Assembly (NCBI GenBank): GCA_028456385.1
Contig: JALNQF010000368.1
Location: forward strand, 1 to 39,570
From: Ophiosphaerella korrae
Taxonomy: Eukaryota; Ascomycota; Dothideomycetes; Pleosporales; Phaeosphaeriaceae
DNA: 39,570 nt
Direction of reading: 5' to 3'
Below the pieces are notes generated by a model, which saw only the letters and a list, made by a program, of their open reading frames with translations, made no database searches and was not told the origin of the DNA. The position numbers and the translations under genes are program-made. Shown one piece after another: positions 1 through 10,900 of the stretch (within the stretch, counting starts at the first letter, position 1; every line of letters begins with the position of its first letter).

Positions 1-600
1 TTTATCTACTATTTACTCTTTTTAGTTAATTGTTAAAACTACCTTATTAAGTTATCTTGCGTAAAGTCTACCTTACACTTATAAAGTCCTAATATATAAT
101 TATATATTTTTTACCTCTTTTACTATTAAGTATATAAACTATATCTAGTATAATCTATCTCTATAGGACCTTAGGTCCCTAATTTAAGTATAGCTTTTCT
201 TCTACTATCTAAGGTAAATAAAATTAATATTCCTAGTAAGATTATATATAGGTTTCTATATCTTTAAATATATTTAGCTAGAAATATTACGTTAATATCT
301 TTTACTATATTCTTTCTTAGCCTTAGTATCTACTTTTATTATATAGTACCTTTAGAATCTCTAGCTACTTTTCTTTCTTATCTACTACTCTTTTTAGTAA
401 GTACTATTTAGAGCCCTTAGCCTATAAGAGTCCTTATATAACCTTATACTTTTACGTATTTCTATAGAGCTTTTAGGTATTTATTCTACTTATTCTAGCT
501 AAAGTATATAGCGTTACTAGCTATTTTGCAATATTGTATAGAAAAGGCGTTTCTAGAGTATCTAGTACGCTTAGGTCTATTTCTATCTTTAAGTATATAA
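1..600 (-). pseudogene. Family C integrase, N-terminal zinc-finger part (partial, RIP-degraded)
   Basis: The minus-strand translation of about 190-380 gives a frame resembling the HHCC zinc finger that opens retroviral-type integrases. A stretch around 321-345 corresponds to the His pair region. The Cys pair is visible as two Tyr codons at 236-238 and 227-229, spaced like CxxC (TGC/TGT mutated to TAC/TAT). The following residues match the fungal pattern of a Trp-Pro-x-Met linker and a Tyr/Val-rich helix before the CxxC. The catalytic DDE core would lie at coordinates below about 150 and beyond the window edge, so I cannot see all three catalytic residues. The 400-600 part is the linker between RNase H and integrase. 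In life this enzyme would insert the cDNA copy into the genome; this copy cannot. Confidence 0.65.
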
Positions 601-1430
601 ATTCTAGGTCCTAAGAGCTTATCTATAGTAAGATAAAAGTTATAGACTCTAGATAGTAGTCTATAAATTCTTCTACGTCTTCCTTAGGCTCTTTTAGTAG
701 CTACTATCCTAGTAGCTCTAGTTACCTTAAGAGAGTATCTACTACTACGTTCTTTTTCCTAGCTATATACTTTATATTAAATTCTTATATATTTAGAAGA
801 GTAAGTTATCTTGTAAGTAGAGCTCCTAGGAGGTCGCTAGCGCTTTAATTAAGTTAATCTACAAGTATATAGGTATTTATTTCTACTATAAAATAAACTC
901 TATAGATTTATAAGTAGAATTTCTTAAGTACTAGTAGTATAGCTTTGTACTTATATTTCCTAGAATCCTAGTTATACTCTAAAAGTAACTATACTCTTAA
1001 TTTATAGTATACTACGTTCTAATAGCCTTTTAGGTTTTTTTACTAGAGTACTACGCCCTAACTCTTTTTACTTTTATTAACTAATATAACAATTAGTTAA
1101 ATAGGCTTACTATAGTCTATAGAGACTAATACTAATATACTAGTTAGTTAGGTTTTTAATTTATCTATAGTAAGAGAAGCTTCTTAACTTTATTTAAATT
1201 CTTTGTTCTTCTTTAGTAGCTTAAATAGTAGTGTTACTATCTTAGTAAAACTTTTAATCTAGATTCTATAGTATATATAAAAGCTAATAAATATTTAGAC
1301 TTCTGTTAGAGATCTATAGGCTAGCTATTTAATTATCTTTTAGACCTTCTTATTAGCTAAGTACTAGCCCTCTTTATCTACTATATACTTTACAATCCCT
1401 ATAGAGTTATAGTACTAATCTAATTTAAGA
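601..1430 (-). pseudogene. Family C RNase H and downstream linker (RIP-degraded)
   Basis: On the minus strand, about 1140-850 reads as the RNase H that follows RT in Gypsy elements and removes the RNA template. It starts with a Leu-Val-Ser-x-Asp motif, continues through a Tyr-Lys-Ala-Ile-Leu-Leu-Val-Leu-Lys-Lys helix, and is followed at 725-760 by a Lys-Asn-Val-Val-Val-Asp-Thr-Leu stretch. That stretch matches the hallmark Asn-x-x-Ala-Asp-Ala-Leu-Ser-Arg end of the domain, with Ala to Val and Thr changes that are all transitions. Stops fall at expected Gln or Trp sites. About 600-725 is an acidic linker towards integrase. The family assignment rests on motif order rather than on an alignment. 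Confidence 0.75.
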
Positions 1431-2060
1431 CCTAAAGTAGTAGTACTAGCCCTCTTAAGGTTATATAAAACTTTATCTATATTAATAATATATTTACTAA
1501 TAAACTTTTAGATCCTAGGTTCTAGTAAGTCTAAGTTATAGTCTATTTTTAAGCCTTTTACTACAATGTTATCTATATATAATATATAGCTAGTTAGAAT
1601 TAATTTTTATAGGATTTTAGTTACTACTTATATAAACTTAGCAATAGAGTTTATAGTACCTATAAGTAGAGTATATTACTATACTAGTCTATAAGTTAGC
1701 GTATAAAATACTATAAGTAGTCTAGAGTTTTAATAGAGCTCTACTTAATTATATCTAGAAAAGAAGTCTATTAAGGATACAACGTAGTAACCTACAAATT
1801 CCTCTAAGAATTTATCTAGGTTTAGAGGTAAGTTAGTGTCCTTAATAGTTACACTATTAGTGCACTAAGTATTATTAATAAGTTAGTATCCTTAGTCCTT
1901 TTTCTTTACTAAGAACTAAGAGTTACTATATAAGCTTTTGCTTAATTTAAGGACCCCTTAGTCTAACTATTCTTAAATTATCTTATTAACTACTTTTCTT
2001 AGTTTATAAAGTATAGAGAAGCTATCTTCTTTTTAGGCTTTATAGGGTACTATATTAATT
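1431..2060 (-). pseudogene. Family C reverse transcriptase (RIP-degraded)
   Basis: The minus strand gives a clear Gypsy RT frame. A Val-Lys-Lys-Lys-Asp motif lies near 1910-1895. It is followed by Asn-Leu-Pro and a Val-Ser-Leu-Ile-Asp-Phe-Phe-Ser block, the first catalytic Asp motif. The Tyr-x-Asp-Asp box is at 1579-1568 and reads Tyr-Ile-Asp-Asn here. The second catalytic Asp is lost by a G-to-A change (GAC to AAC), a typical RIP product, so the copy is dead even apart from its stops. After the box comes Ile-Val-Val-Lys-Gly, as in many fungal Gypsy polyproteins. The direction and domain order agree with the RNase H and integrase pieces to the left. Confidence 0.88.
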
Positions 2061-5000
2061 TAAACTAGTAGGATAACGTTAGAGTAGATATAGCCTAATT
2101 CTACAAAGTTAAAGCTTAACGTAGCTTCTTAATATAGAAAAACTTTAATTAGTATCTCTCTTTCTCTTAGCTATAGCTAGTTAGCGATCTTTATTTTTAC
2201 TAGCTATTCTTCTATAACCTAAGTACTTATAGAAAAGAGAGTAGTCTTATTAGTAATATATTATTAGAATTGTCTCTAGCTTTAGTTATTATTTACTAGC
2301 TACCTAAGTTCTACTCTTACTTTCTAGTCTAATTAACCTTCTACCTAGTAGGGCTATACTAAGGAGTTATAGACTAGCTATACTTTTTTACCTTTTAACT
2401 TATATATAGTATTTAGCTTAAATTATAGTTTTATTTTTAATAAGCTTTTAGGTATCTATTTTCTTCTTTCTACTTGTTTTTATATTTCTACAAAGTCTTT
2501 TAGAATTTCTAAGATACTTTTATCTAGAGAAGTGCTAGCTTATTTTATTATTATTAGATCTACCCGTAGATTATTCTATAATTCCTAGTACGGATACTTA
2601 GTACTACTAATAGTTCTCTAGGCGTCTCTTTCTTATTTCTCTATTTTCTAGGTATCTATTTATAGAACTCTACTCTTAGTAGTAGAGTTCTTTACTAGTC
2701 TTTCTATTCTTATTATATTTATCTATTTTATACTTCTTATTCTATTAAATATTACTATATACTTTATAGAAGTATTTTAATTTTTTAACTAAACTTTATA
2801 GTATATTTAGCTATTATCTTCTTATTTAAAAGAGTATTAATAATCTATTATAAATAGGTTCCTAAAGATTATTAGGTAAGAGAGACTTCTTATAATAAAG
2901 AAGTTAGACTAGACTTTAATACTTCTAATAATAACTAGTACGCTCTATATAATCTTTTTAAAGGACTCTTTTACTCTATTTATAGTAACTAGCTATACTC
3001 TAGCTATTTCTTTAGGTATAGAAGTTATACTTAAGCTAGTAGCTAGAGCTATTTTAAAGTAGATTATATTAAGTTCTACTCCTAAGTTAAGTAAGGCTAG
3101 TAGTCTAGTCCTATAGACCTAGATTATTACTTTTAGGTATTCTTTTCTAAGTCTTTTAATCCTACTAGGTTAGTTATATTCTAGGTACTCTCTTACTACA
3201 TTTATATTAGCTATAAAACTAGTAAGGCGTATAAGTATAATAAGGAGTACCTTAGTAGAAGAGCCTAAGAGTTTATAGGCTCTATACCTAACAATTTTTC
3301 TATTTATAGCTTCTACTATTACTTAGTTAGGAATATTAGTATTTATTATGTATAGGTGCGGGCTATTCTAGGATAGAGCTACTAGTAGTCCCTTAGGGCT
3401 CTCAAGCGTCTCTTCTAAGTCTTTAGTTATACTTACTATTACTCTTATATTTATAAACTCCTCTAACTTATCTACTATAAAAGTAGGCTTTATAAGCTTC
3501 TTAAAAAGGTCTAGTATATTAGCTAGGAGTATTTATATAAGTAGAGATACTAGCACTTCTATAACTTTTTATATTACTTTTTTAGTATTTAGTTTTAGAG
3601 TATTAATCTACCTAAGCTTTTTTACGTAGTTCTTTTGTTTATTAATTTTTTTAAAAAGTTATTCTAGATCTATTTCTATTTCTATATTATTAAATTAGGT
3701 CTACTTAGATTTAAAAAATTTAGCTTCTTTTTTGTAATTGTTTTGTATAGCTAGAATAGGTACTAAGGGCCCTTAGGTCCTAAACCCTACTATAGTAATA
3801 TATATAGTTTTAGTAATATCTTCTTCTACTAGATTTCCTTTTATTTTTAGTTACTATATCTAAAATCTATTATATTCTTCTACGCTTACTATTCTATCTT
3901 CTTCTAAATCGTCTATTACACTCCTAAGTAAGTTTATTACTACTATTATCTAAGGCTATACTAGCTATTATATTATAAGGTTTAGCGTTACCTAAAAGTA
4001 GATTTCTCTATACTTTAGGTCTTGTATTCTCTACTAGATATACTACATTATTATATTATTCTAGTTACCTCTTACTCTTATCTATTTAATAAACCCTTAG
4101 TAAGTTTACTCTATACTCTATTAGTATTTTCTAGTTTTTAGATTAAACTAAATCTATCTATTAAGTATTAAAGCTTTTCTTTCCTTATAGTTATTAATAT
4201 AGTAATTTAGGTCTCTATACCTAATATAACTATAAAAGTCTAAACTTATACCTACTACGTTATTCTAATACTAAGGTCCTATATTATTCTAAAATAGTAG
4301 TAGAAGGTTTTTTTAAAATTATAGCCTTATTATAAAAGGCGTTACTAACTATAGGTTTACTATAGCCTAAGAGGTCTATAGATACTTATCTACCTTAATT
4401 TATCTTTTTATAACTAAGTATACTTCTAGTAGCTAGATAAGTTCTTAGGCTCTAGCGTTTAGGTTATTTATAGCTATAAAGGTAATTACTTAGAGTTTTA
4501 TTATTTTAAAGTATTTTATAAGATTATTAACTTCTAATTATATAACTTCTATTCTTAGAAGTATTTAGACTCCCTTCTATCCTTAATTCTAGTTATAAGA
4601 GTTAAGTATAAGCTTTATATTAGGAGGCCTAAATATTCTTTTAAGTATTATATATAGCTATTTCCTATAGCTTATAAGCTTTAGTGCGCTTATAGTTTCT
4701 TTAAAAGCTAAGTTAAAATATTTTACTTATAGGTCTCTCTATACTAGCTAGTTAAGGTACTTCTAGATTATTTAAAAGTTAAAGTCTTCTATATTTTTAT
4801 TACTTAGGTTGTTTTTATTAAAGATTTTTTATAGGTAGTACTTATTAAGTTCTTTTACTAGGTAGTATCTCTTTATAGCTTCTATAATTATTCTTACTCT
4901 CTAGTACTTTATAAACTAAGGGCTAAAGTTATTAAGGTAGTTTTAGAGAGAGAAGTTGTCTATAAGTAAGTATTACTATAGCTAGGTTTAGAGTACTTCT

Positions 5001-5620
5001 TTTATCTCTTCTTATTATACCTTATTAGACCCTTAGAACCTATTTCTTATTACTTCTCTAACCTTTACCTAATCTTTAGCTTTCTCTACCTCTATAAACT
5101 TAGTTATACTTTATTTAATAATATCTTTTCTTATCTTATTACTAAACGCAATAACGTTATAGATCTAGTCTCTAATAGGCTATCTATAAAAGATTACTTA
5201 TTTCTTAATACTATCTAGAAACTCTATTATATTAGTACTAGTAAACTTAAACTTCTTATCTATAAATAGGTTTTGTTTGCTAATATATACTTTACTACTC
5301 TATTCTACTATTATTTTAATAGCTACTATAAGCTAGCTAAATATCTCTAAAGATATCTTAATTATTAGTTAGAGTATATTTAGGATAGTAGAGCTATTAT
5401 CTATTATTAGTATACTAATTCTTTTAGGTATATCTTATAGTCCTTTAGGTATTAGGTTTAGGAGTCCTAAGTTATATAAGGAAGTTCTTAGCTAGTAGAG
5501 AGATAGCCTTAGTATAGTCTCTTTATTAGATAATAGGTTAGATCTTATAGCTTAAGATTACTTTATAATATTCTTTCTTTTACTTCTCTCTTTATACGTT
5601 ATTTATTTGTAATTATAGTA
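2061..5620 (-). pseudogene. Family C gag and protease region (RIP-degraded)
   Basis: Between the RT and the leader lie about 3.5 kb, the space expected for gag and the aspartic protease of a large Gypsy element. A continuous minus-strand frame can be followed over about 3650-2900, interrupted only by TAA/TAG at plausible Gln or Trp sites. It includes a Glu/Leu-rich segment near 3500-3400 and a segment near 3200-3070 that ends in Leu-Ala-Leu-Leu-Asn-Leu. The latter may be the start of the protease (expected Leu-x-Asp-x-Gly), but the motif is too worn to be sure. I found no convincing zinc knuckle, so gag is assigned from position and direction only. Exact ends are unknown. Confidence 0.55.
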
Positions 5621-6130
5621 TACTACTTACTACTACTAGGCTATTTCTTCTTACTACACTATTTGTTATTCTATTCTATCCTTACTATTTTCTTACTAGT
5701 TATTTTTCTATTTTAATGTTCCTATTATCTATACTTCTACTAGCTATTTATTAGGTACTTAAGGGCTTGTTAAGAGCTTTTCTAATATTTCTTATTAGCC
5801 TCTTTGTTTTTAGCTAGTTACGCTACCTACCTTTTATACTACCTACGGCCCCTTAGGTCTTAGGCTCTATATATTTATAGCGTGTTCCTATTTTTATACT
5901 TATACTTATACTATACCTATTCCTATACAAAATAAGTTAGCTTATCCTTAGTTTTATATATATGCCTATTCCTATACCTATTCCTATACCTATTCCTATG
6001 CCTATCTATTCTTGTGTCTATTCCTATACCTATCTATTCCTATATTTATTCTTGTGCCTTATGTAATAGTGCGTAAGCTAGCGCTCCTAAGGCTATAGTT
6101 GTAGGTTTAAGTTTTACGTTAGTCGCTATT
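5621..6130 (-). other. Family C 5' untranslated leader
   Basis: About 500 bp between the presumed gag start and the inner end of the 5' LTR. It holds the short tandem array described separately and otherwise no reading frame I can follow. The bases immediately inside the LTR (6130 going down) should contain the primer-binding site; I could not match them to a specific tRNA 3' end. Confidence 0.5.
5963..6060. repeat. Minisatellite, 12-bp unit CCTATACCTATT
   Basis: A run of hexamers CCTATA/CCTATT, best written as a 12-bp unit, is tandemly repeated about four times at 5963-6010. It continues in a decayed form (CTATT CTTGTG variants) to about 6060, with similar degenerate motifs upstream from 5885. 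It lies in the leader of family C, just inside the 5' LTR. Leader tandem repeats of this sort are common in large Gypsy elements. Nothing shows a function. Confidence 0.85.
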
Positions 6131-6393
6131 TGTTATAGGGTTATATACCTAATATAGATTTAGGGCCTAAGAGCTTATTAGTCTTAGGGATCTTAAACTT
6201 TATTAGCTAAACTAGCTCTAAATATTATTTACCCTCCTATAGGTTATATCCTACGACCTAAGGGCCTATTAGCTACTCTCTTTCTTCTCTCTTCTTTAAT
6301 AGTTCGCCTCCTTATAAGCCCTTAGTACTTGTATTTCTCTAGTAACTACCTACCCTTTTTTTACTATTCCTTTCTTTATAATACTCTACTATA
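6131..6393 (-). repeat. Family C 5' LTR, 263 bp
   Basis: On the plus strand this runs from TGTTATAGGG to CTACTATA. The same 263-bp unit occurs in inverted orientation as a solo copy at 34860-35122, which fixes both ends. Differences between the two copies are nearly all C/T or G/A transitions, consistent with RIP. Termini follow the LTR rule TG...CA, with the outer TG changed to TA. Here it is next to the family C leader, so it is the 5' LTR of that element. Confidence 0.85.
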
Positions 6394-6399
6394 ATACTA

Positions 6400-6860
6400 A
6401 ACTATAAATACTTTTTTTATACGTACCTCTTAAGCTTACTAGATAAGATATTAAATTATAGCTAGACTAAGATAGCTAAGTCTCTTATACTATAGTAGTA
6501 CTAGTACTCTTATAGTTTAAGGCTTATAGGTATAGTATACTACTTAGTACTATAGATTATATAGTAGATAATACTCTAGTACCTATTAACTATAAATCTT
6601 AGTAAGCTCTCTAATTATTTATCTATTAGGCTTATTTAGAGTTATTAGTTTAGATTAAGTATTTTACTATATTCCTTTCTACTAAAGTAGTTAGAAGGAG
6701 ACTAGGTTGTATAAAATATCTAGGTATATAGCTATATTATATAGAGTTAGCTTTCTTTCTCCTAATTAGTTTATTAGCGTAATTATAATTAATCTATATC
6801 CTTTTACTTATATTTTAGACTTACCTGCCTATATATAATTATTTAGTATAGGTAGGTAGT
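6400..6860 (-). pseudogene. Copia GAG-pre-integrase domain (RIP-degraded, truncated)
   Basis: The minus-strand frame near 6510-6440 reads Lys-Arg-Leu-Ser-Tyr-Leu-Ser-Leu-Ala-Ile-Ile. This matches the Copia pre-integrase signature His-x-Arg-Leu-Gly-His-Pro-Ser, with His to Tyr (CAC to TAC) and Pro to Leu (CCT to CTT) transitions. Upstream (6790-6600) is the usual Leu-Tyr-Asn-x-x-x-x-Pro-x-Leu-x-x-Asn-Leu-Val-Ser segment that links protease to integrase. The frame ends at the family C LTR, so the zinc finger and DDE core of integrase are absent. Confidence 0.78.
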
Positions 6861-7060
6861 AGTTAGATACCTAAGTAAGATTGTTTATAATATAGTAAGT
6901 TAAGCTAGAGTCTAAGATAAAAGAGTTTTAGAGTAGATAGCTATTAAGGCTTGTTATAGTAAAGATACTTTTAATCTCTTATATTTACTAGCCTTCTAGT
7001 TAATTATCTTCTTTAACAAAACCTAGAGTTAGTAATTTCTTTATCTAGGGTTTAGACTAT
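6861..7060 (-). pseudogene. Copia aspartic protease (RIP-degraded)
   Basis: The minus-strand codons at 6912-6892 read Asp-Ser-Ser-Leu-Thr-Tyr-Tyr, preceded by Phe-Ile-Leu and followed by Ile-Ile-Asn-Asn. The Copia protease motif is (Trp/Phe)-Ile-Leu-Asp-Ser-Gly-(Ala/Ser)-Thr-x-His-Ile. Gly to Ser, Ser to Leu and His to Tyr are each single transitions. The catalytic Asp is still present. In a live element this enzyme cleaves the polyprotein. Confidence 0.82.
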
Positions 7061-8250
7061 CCTCTAATTAGCCCCTATAACGTAGTATTATTCTTACGTT
7101 TGTAATTAACAAGTCCTTATATAATCTTATTTAGGCGCTAATTCTCTAGTACTTTGTCTAGATAGATATAATAGGATTCTTTTAGAGAATAGTATTTACT
7201 ATAAGTAGAGTATAGTAATCTCTTTATAGTAATAGTCTCTCTAGACTTCTTTTTATAAGTATATTTACTACGTTTATAAGCTTTTTTTTTTAAACTTAAC
7301 TTTTTTTAAGTAGGTTAACTAGTATTATACTCTAGACTTTAAGGTTTCTTTAGGTAATGTGCGCTTTCTATAAGAGAAGTGTCCCTAGTCTTACTCTAAG
7401 TAGATTTACTACTATTAGTAAAGTATAATAAGGTACTATTTACTATAAAAGTAGCTTTCCTCTCTTTTAGAGGATATACTATTATTATATACTCTTAGAA
7501 GCGTTTTATTATTTCTTTCTAAGTTATATACTTATTAAAGTAACTATAGTCCTAAAAATTAATTAACTATATAGGCGCAGCCTTATTTATAGCTAAGAAG
7601 AAATCTTTAGTTACTACTTTAAGATTTAAGACTTCTATAACTTAATAAGTTTTAGCGTCTATAGTAGCTTAGTTATACTTAGCTATCTAAGTTTTCTAGT
7701 TTAAAGTATTCTTTATTAGTTTAAGTAAACTAATATAGCGCTTACAAGTATACTCTCTTTCTATCTACTTATTAATTCTAACTATTTATTTTAAGTTAGT
7801 AAGCTATTATTTTATTAATTAATTTAGTAAGTAGTATATACGTAGTAGATAGGGTAAAACTAACAATTAGATAAAGATTATAATATACTATAGACTTGTC
7901 TATTTTTTATTGTATATATATTAATTAATTTAGTATTACTTAGAGAAAGTCTTATAGTACTTAAGATCTTTCTTAAATACTTTAAGGCCTACTACTAAGA
8001 GTTTAGACTAACGCGTTAGTTCCTTAATATTACTAGCTAGAGTGTAATTAGCGAGTACTAGAAGATAAATAAGCTCTAGTATATTTATAAGCTCTATAGT
8101 AGAGGCTAAGTTAATTTAATCTTAGATTTTATATGTAACGTATCTTAACTATAGCTAAGTTAGCTACGTAGTATAGTCTATATTAGTTTTTAATATTATA
8201 GTTAGATTACGTTAAGTAATACTAGCTATCTTAGTGTAGCTTTAAGCTAT
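7061..8250 (-). pseudogene. Copia gag (RIP-degraded)
   Basis: The minus strand from about 8200 to 7560 can be read as a Copia-type capsid region. It has a Trp-x-x-Trp-like start near 8140 (Val-Lys-Ile-Arg), and a Gln-rich helical stretch around 7900-7700 containing Leu-Thr-Lys-Leu-Ile-Asn-Lys-Ile-Ile-Ala-Tyr. A basic Lys/Arg-rich region around 7310-7220, with repeated Lys-Arg-Ser-Lys and Tyr-Lys-Lys-Lys, leads into the protease. I did not find a certain CCHC zinc knuckle. Frame changes are needed along the way, so the limits are approximate. Confidence 0.6.
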
Positions 8251-8368
8251 AAGAGAGTAAGAGATATATACTTTTTTAAGTACGCGTAATTAACGCTAAG
8301 TATAGTACTCTATTTATTACTTAGCTTAATTAAAAGTTACTAAAAGGTTTTTACTAATACGTATATAG

Positions 8369-8416
8369 TACTTAGCTTAATACTTAGCTTAATACTTAAG
8401 TTAATACTTAAGCTAG
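8369..8416. repeat. Four tandem 12-bp units (TACTTAGCTTAA type)
   Basis: Two identical units TACTTAGCTTAA are followed by TACTTAAGTTAA and TACTTAAGCTAG. A further related unit lies near 8323. All differences among units are transitions or a small rearrangement of the same bases. The array is in the non-coding stretch upstream of the Copia gag. Confidence 0.85.
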
Positions 8417-9040
8417 AGTAGTTAAGTTTAAGTAAGTACTAGTTTACTTAACTTAATTAAGGTAGTAAGACTCTTAATTATTAGATTTAAAGGAAGTTAT
8501 AGTAGTTTAATAAAAAGGCTTTTTTGTAATAGCTATATAAGAGCCTTATTAGAGAGAGATACTAAGGCTTTTAGAAAAGCCCTTTTTTAGATTAATTACT
8601 TATAACTTGAAGGTACTAGGTATAAACTAAGTAGAATTTTTTCTTCTACTATCTATTTCTAGCTATGCGCTCTATATATATATCTACGATATAGTAGTCT
8701 TAGCTAGGTCTCTTAAGATAGTAGCGAGCTAGATCTTTAATACTTTTTCTATTAAGGTACTAGTTTCTTTATTATATTAGTTGTACTAACGTAGTCTATC
8801 TCCTTGTATATAAGATTCTTTGTTTAATTCCTTTGTTTATAAAAGTTAAGGCTATAATCCTTTTAGCTATAGTAAGGTTAGTAGCTTAGTAATTGTATAT
8901 ATAATCGCGCATCTAATCGCGTATCGAGTATCTAATAGTATAACTTATTTAATAACTTTATAGTCTCTATATAGTTAAGCTTATTATAAAACTTTTTACT
9001 ACTAATATATCTATTATATCCTAGCTATAGCTTTGTATAT

Positions 9041-9054
9041 CTTGTATATACAAG
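9041..9054. repeat. Perfect 14-bp palindrome CTTGTATATACAAG
   Basis: CTTGTAT is followed directly by its reverse complement ATACAAG. It lies just beyond the end of the family B chromodomain frame, in what should be the 3' untranslated region or LTR of that element. It has no demonstrated role. Confidence 0.8.
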
Positions 9055-9059
9055 TATAT

Positions 9060-9762
9060 AGTACTTATTTCTTACTTTCTTAAGTATCTACTAAGAATTC
9101 TATAGATTAGCTTTAGGTTTCTACGTATTTTTACTTTCTAAGTAGCCTTACTACTTTACTAGCTACTCTTAGAGAAACTATATACTTTAGAAGGTATTAC
9201 GTCTTATTTCTTAATATCTCTATAGGTCCTTAACTTTAAACTTATTATCTTCCTCTTTCTAATATTAGAATTGTCACTATACTAGTATTTTTAGCTTAGC
9301 TAGTTCTAGTAAGCTTATATAAAACTTAGGGTATACCTTAGTATTTTTAAGTAGTTCTAATATTTTTGTAACTAACCTATTATCTTTTTAAACTAAAAAT
9401 AGTCTTACTTTAATATAGTCTAGCCTTTTACTAAGTTACTATATCTATAGATTCTTTATATAAAGATACGCTTTATCTCTTTTTTTTAGCTAAGGTACCT
9501 TTTTCTATTTTTTATTAATATATAAAATACTTTATTTTTAAGCTTCTTTTAATTTTTATCTTATTTTATTATAGAGTTCTTATATATCTTTAACTCTAAC
9601 TAATACTACTTCTATCTTAAGTCTTAGTAGTATTTTCTTAAATAAATTAGAGTATCTCTTATAGTTTATAAAATATAGTATTTAACTTATTACTTCTAAG
9701 TACTTGTTATTATATACTAATTATACTATAAGTAATAGTAATACTTAATTATTCTACTTCTT
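9060..9762 (-). pseudogene. Family B chromovirus 3' end: integrase C-terminus and chromodomain (RIP-degraded)
   Basis: The minus-strand frame starts near 9762 in the late integrase core (Ile-Tyr-Asn-Asn-Lys-Tyr, then Phe-Val-Asn-Tyr). It continues through a Lys/Glu-rich helix to a GPF-like module near 9480-9380. A segment at 9345-9300 reads Tyr-Pro-Lys-Phe-Tyr-Ile-Ser-Leu-Leu-Glu, matching the His-Pro-Val-Phe-His-Val-Ser-Leu-Leu-Glu block at the end of chromoviral polyproteins. Near 9126-9100 it reads Thr-stop-Lys-Pro-Lys-Ala-Asn-Leu, i.e. the chromodomain motif Thr-Trp-Glu-Pro-x-x-Asn-Leu with Trp to stop and Glu to Lys. Chromodomains direct integration towards methylated histone H3. The sequence is clearly different from family A. 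Confidence 0.8.
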
Positions 9763-10900
9763 TATATTTCTTGTTATAGTACTTTACTATATAATTGTAT
9801 AGAAATTCTATATCTTATCTTAGTTTATTATATATTTCTTTTATTCTATTTATAAGGTTTTCTCTTCTTAGAGTCTAAGATTTTATATCTCTTAGTATTT
9901 AGTATATATTATAATTAAATCTATAATTTATAAAAAAAAGTAAACTCTTATTACTATATTCTTTTTACTATTATATACTAATTATACTATAAGTAGTAGC
10001 TATACTTAATTATTCTAGTTATAGTTAAAGTAGTATCTTAAGTACTACTCTACTATTTAGTTTATACCTTCTAATTATCTATCTATTTTTAGATAATACT
10101 CTATTTACATTTAAAATTATATTTCTAATTATACTATTATTATTTACTATAGTTTTAATATAAATTTTATGTCTCTATCTATAATAATCTTATCTAGAAT
10201 ACTATATTAGCTAACTATAGTTCCTAAGACCTAGTATATAGTAACTTCTATTATACTCTATTTGTTATATAGTCTAAAGTATATATAATTTATAAGGTTA
10301 TTTACTATTATTAGAATTCTATTATATTTAACTCTTAATATTAGGTCTTTTAACTTAAGTAACTTTGTAATAAAGTCTATTATAATAACTCCTTAGAAGT
10401 ACTCTAGTACTTTAAGTAGTTATAATATTTTATATAGTATAGACTTATTATACTTATTTTTATAGTATTCTATATAGTCTTATAGTACTTCTTTTACTAG
10501 TTATTTTACTCTTAAGATATAGTAGTTTCTTAGAAGCCTATTTAGCGTTTTCTCGATTCTCTAGTATCTATATACTTATAATTTGTAGAATTAGTATATA
10601 AATTCTCTTTAAATTTTACTTAGAACGTATATCTTTTAATTAGATTTTGCGTGTCTATCTTAGAACTTAAGTTTTTTTATTTCTTTAGAAGCTTTTTCTA
10701 TTACTTTCTAAATCTCTTTATCTAGCTTACTACTTATTCTTTTAAGTATAGTAGTTACTTTAAAAAGGTTTAGAACTAAGTATCCTATTTTATTTTTAAC
10801 TAGGACTATACTAGTTATATTTACTTCTTTTTATTAGTCTAGTCTTTTACTAAAAGTGTCTATAAATTAATTATCTTTCCCTTTTATATATATAATTTCT
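9763..10900 (-). pseudogene. A3 integrase and RNase H region (RIP-degraded)
   Basis: The minus strand matches A2 from about 23400 to 24600. The part around 9990-9770 corresponds to A2 24350-24600, the segment after the DDE core with the Ile-Asn-Tyr-Arg-Phe motif and Tyr-Tyr-Asn-Lys-Lys-Tyr. Integrase core and zinc finger lie at higher coordinates (about 10050-10800). At least one single-base indel (a run of T at about 9930) shifts the frame. It would have inserted cDNA, but this copy is inactive. Confidence 0.75.

Larger units (their letters stand above)
1..6393 (-). mobile_element. Ty3/Gypsy LTR retrotransposon, family C (3' end beyond the window)
   Basis: Read on the minus strand, this element runs from a 5' LTR (6131-6393) through a leader with a minisatellite, a gag-protease region, reverse transcriptase, RNase H and the zinc-finger part of integrase, where the window begins. 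That order (RT and RNase H before integrase) is the Ty3/Gypsy order. The rest of integrase and the 3' LTR must lie to the left, outside the window. The coding frames are full of TAA and TAG codons at positions where related fungal elements have Gln or Trp, as expected from RIP. A solo LTR of the same family, also 263 bp, sits at 34860-35122. The right end abuts a Copia element at 6394, so family C probably inserted into that Copia copy. The matching TSD cannot be tested because the left end is missing. Confidence 0.85.
6394..8300 (-). mobile_element. Ty1/Copia retrotransposon, 5' half (truncated at 6394)
   Basis: A minus-strand series of gag, aspartic protease with an Asp-Ser-Gly-Ser-Thr-type motif, and a GAG-pre-integrase domain follows the Ty1/Copia order (protease before integrase before RT). 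The element is cut at 6394 by the LTR of family C. Integrase core, RT and RNase H are missing from the window and may lie on the far side of family C. The 5' LTR should be near 8300-9000 but I could not define its ends. Stops again fall at Gln and Trp sites. Confidence 0.8.
8251..9060. other. Gene-free stretch with small repeats; probable remains of Copia leader/LTR and family B LTR
   Basis: No frame can be followed on either strand. By position it should hold the Copia leader and 5' LTR on the left and the 3' LTR of family B on the right, but no TG...CA pair, TSD or second copy in the window fixes the borders. It contains a 12-bp tandem array (8369-8416), an imperfect hairpin around 8562-8586 (AAGGCTTTT / AAAAGCCCTT), a local repeat of ATCTAATCGCG near 8905-8925 and a palindrome at 9041-9054. 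Confidence 0.5.

Noticed and set aside
5963..6060. A CRISPR-like array or telomeric repeat
   Set aside because: Units are contiguous with no spacers, are 6/12 bp long, and do not match TTAGGG-type telomere repeats. It is a minisatellite.
9763..10020. An in-frame fusion protein at the family A/family B junction
   Set aside because: The frame looked continuous at the join itself, but a T-run indel nearby shifts the true integrase frame, so no claim about a fused product can be made.
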